From Bacteroidales bacterium (GTDB lineage Bacteria > Bacteroidota > Bacteroidia > Bacteroidales > UBA3663), in contig JAUNCV010000003.1 of the NCBI GenBank assembly GCA_030526445.1, positions 20,348 to 33,752 of the forward strand: a stretch of DNA of 13,405 nucleotides, in the 5' to 3' direction. The notes beneath the pieces are model-generated. The model ran no database searches and had not been told where the DNA came from. It saw nothing but the letters and a program-made list of their open reading frames with translations. The position numbers and the translations under genes were made by a program. Position 1 is the stretch's first letter; each line of letters begins with the position of its first letter. Shown here in pieces: positions 11,437 through 13,405 of this stretch.

Positions 11437-13405
11437 TTACTTGATGAGATCTACGCGGCCACCGCACTCCTCGAGAACCTTCTTGGCATTGCCACGATCA
11501 ACCTCAGCGTAGTGGTGGAACTCCATAGTAGAGCTTGCACGACCAGAGGTGATGGTACGAAGGTCGGTAACATAACCGAACATCTCAGAAAGTGGAACCA
11601 TAGCCTTAACGATACGAGCGCCTGAGCGAGCGGTATCCATACCCTCAACCTGACCACGACGCTTGTTAAGGTCCGAGATAACATCACCCATTGACTCCTC
11701 TGGAGTAACAACCTCAACCTTCATGATAGGCTCGAGGAGACATGGCTGGGCGTTAGCACAAACTGCCTTGAATGCGAAGTTTGCAGCGAGCTCAAACGAA
11801 AGCTGATCTGAATCGACTGGGTGGAACGAACCATCCTCGAGAGTAACCTTGAGTGAGTCAAGAGGATAACCAGCAAGAACACCAGTCTTCATAGCTGCCT
11901 TGAAGCCCTTCTCGATAGATGGAATGTACTCTGAAGGTACGTTACCACCCTTAACGATGCTCTCAAACTGAAGACCAACTACACCCTCGTCAGCAGGACC
12001 AACGGTAACGATAATGTCGGCGAACTTACCACGACCACCAGACTGCTTCTTGTAAACCTCACGGTGACGAGAAACAACGCCCTTGATAGCCTCCTTGTAG
12101 GTAACCTGTGGACGACCCTGATTACATTCTACCTTGAACTCGCGCTTCAAGCGGTCGATAATGATATCGAGGTGAAGCTCACCCATACCAGAGATAACGG
12201 TCTGACCGGTCTCCTCGTTGGTCTTAACGGTGAAGGTAGGATCCTCCTCAGCGAGCTTAGCAAGACCGATACCGAGCTTGTCAAGATCCTTCTGAGACTT
12301 AGGCTCTACAGCGATACCAATCACTGGATCTGGGAACTCCATTGACTCGAGAACAATTGGGTTCTCCTCGTCACAGAGAGTATCACCGGTGCGGATATCC
12401 TTGAAACCAACGCCTGCGCCGATATCACCACAACCAATCTCCTCCATAGGATTCTGGTGGTTAGAGTGCATCTGGAACAAACGGCTGATACGCTCGCGCT
12501 TGTCAGAACGTGGGTTGTAAACATATGAACCAGCCTCAACCTTACCAGAGTAAACACGGAAGAAGCAGAGACGACCTACGAATGGGTCAGTAGCAATCTT
12601 GAATGCGAGTGCTGCGGTTGGCTCGTCATAGCTTGGGTGACGAATAACCTTGGTCTCTGAATCGCCAGGCATAGTACCCTCGATAGCTGGAGTATCGATT
12701 GGAGAAGGCAAGTAGCGAACCACTGCGTCGAGAAGAGTCTGAACACCCTTGTTCTTGAATGAAGAACCGCAGAGTACTGGGAACACCTCCTGAGCAAGAG
12801 TCATCTTGCGGAGAGTGGTGTAAATCTCCTCATTGGTGATGGTAGATGGATCTTCGAAATACTTCTCCATGAGAGCCTCATCGAAGTTTGCAACCTGCTC
12901 AAGGATCTTGTCACGAAGCTCGAGGCACTCGTCCATCATCTCAGCAGGAACCTCCTCTACAGAGTACTCAGCACCCTGAGTCTCATCATGCCAGAGAATA
13001 GCCTTCATCTCGATCAAGTCAACAACACCCTTGAAGGTCTCCTCAGCACCGATTGGACACTGGATAGCGAGAGAGTTAGCGCCGAGCATCTCGTGCATCT
13101 GATCAACTACCTCAAGGAAGTTGGCACCTGAACGGTCCATCTTATTAACATAAGCAATACGTGGCACGTTGTACTTCTCAGCCTGACGCCATACGGTCTC
13201 AGACTGTGGCTCAACACCACCTACTGCACAATAAGTAGCAACGGCACCATCGAGGATTCGGAGTGAACGCTCTACCTCAACGGTAAAGTCAACGTGACCC
13301 GGAGTATCGATCAAGTTGAACTTATACTTCTCACCCTGGAAATTCCAGTAAGCGGTAGTAGCTGCAGAGGTAATGGTAATACCACGCTCCTGCTCCTGAA
13401 CCATC
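11437..13405 (-). CDS. fusA: Elongation factor G, 5' end outside the window
   Basis: EF-G is the cytosolic GTPase that drives tRNA-mRNA translocation and, with RRF, ribosome recycling. The window holds about 655 C-terminal codons. The frame is open through base 13405, where the partial codon fits a Trp as in the family's Asp-Trp-Met stretch. About 55-60 N-terminal residues, with the P-loop, are therefore missing only because of the window edge. In visible numbering, switch I RGITITSAATT is at 7-17, DTPGH at 33-37, NKMD at 87-90 and the G5 region CGSSFKNKG at 212-220. Domains II to V follow in normal order, with the domain IV tip GSFHPVDSD keeping the translocation His. Length, context and intact motifs indicate the canonical EF-G1 and not the EF-G2 paralogue described in Bacteroides. 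rpsJ follows after 48 bases. Confidence 0.98.
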   Translation of the reverse strand, partial: MVQEQERGITITSAATTAYWNFQGEKYKFNLIDTPGHVDFTVEVERSLRILDGAVATYCAVGGVEPQSETVWRQAEKYNVPRIAYVNKMDRSGANFLEVVDQMHEMLGANSLAIQCPIGAEETFKGVVDLIEMKAILWHDETQGAEYSVEEVPAEMMDECLELRDKILEQVANFDEALMEKYFEDPSTITNEEIYTTLRKMTLAQEVFPVLCGSSFKNKGVQTLLDAVVRYLPSPIDTPAIEGTMPGDSETKVIRHPSYDEPTAALAFKIATDPFVGRLCFFRVYSGKVEAGSYVYNPRSDKRERISRLFQMHSNHQNPMEEIGCGDIGAGVGFKDIRTGDTLCDEENPIVLESMEFPDPVIGIAVEPKSQKDLDKLGIGLAKLAEEDPTFTVKTNEETGQTVISGMGELHLDIIIDRLKREFKVECNQGRPQVTYKEAIKGVVSRHREVYKKQSGGRGKFADIIVTVGPADEGVVGLQFESIVKGGNVPSEYIPSIEKGFKAAMKTGVLAGYPLDSLKVTLEDGSFHPVDSDQLSFELAANFAFKAVCANAQPCLLEPIMKVEVVTPEESMGDVISDLNKRRGQVEGMDTARSGARIVKAMVPLSEMFGYVTDLRTITSGRASSTMEFHHYAEVDRGNAKKVLEECGGRVDLIK

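Noticed and set aside
1..13405. Search for an accessory or undescribed protein system, CRISPR, tRNA or mobile element
   Set aside because: The coding content is fully explained by 24 conserved core genes on one strand. No spacer is long enough to hold another gene, and no repeat array or tRNA cloverleaf is visible.

Overview
The window is a stretch of ribosomal-protein operon from a member of the Bacteroidota, most likely order Bacteroidales and Prevotella-like. Three things point there: EF-G (fusA) runs straight into rpsJ with no tuf between them, Shine-Dalgarno sequences are almost absent, and the proteins have a Bacteroidia style (for example L2 with His-Pro-Met where most bacteria have His-Pro-His). 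The placement rests on family knowledge, not on a database search. All 24 genes lie on the minus strand, so transcription runs from high to low coordinates. Every visible start is ATG and all 23 visible stops are TAA. I see no plus-strand gene, tRNA, rRNA, mobile element or CRISPR array.

Layout in the direction of transcription: 3' part of fusA (to 11437), rpsJ, then a 161-base gap holding a terminator-like hairpin. Next come rplC-rplD-rplW and a 127-base structured gap. Then rplB-rpsS-rplV-rpsC-rplP-rpmC-rpsQ-rplN-rplX-rplE-rpsN and a 123-base gap with two hairpins. Then rpsH-rplF-rplR-rpsE-rpmD and an 80-base gap with one strong hairpin. Last are rplO-secY and the 5' part of map, cut by the window edge. 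This is the str-tail, S10 and spc gene series fused into one run. The products build the large and small ribosomal subunits, add the SecY channel that receives ribosomes at the membrane, and include the aminopeptidase that trims the initiator Met.

The genes are ordinary. The interest lies in the spacers. All but four junctions are 48 bases or shorter, and each of the four long ones contains an inverted repeat that can fold in the mRNA, at the 5' side of rplC, rplB, rpsH and rplO. Two of them also have a possible competing fold. In addition, exactly one gene, rplF, carries a full AGGAGGT Shine-Dalgarno seven bases before its ATG. None of the other 21 starts whose upstream sequence is visible and intergenic has anything comparable. 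These elements are candidates for lineage-specific autoregulation of ribosomal-protein synthesis. That role is inference; the sequences themselves can be read directly.
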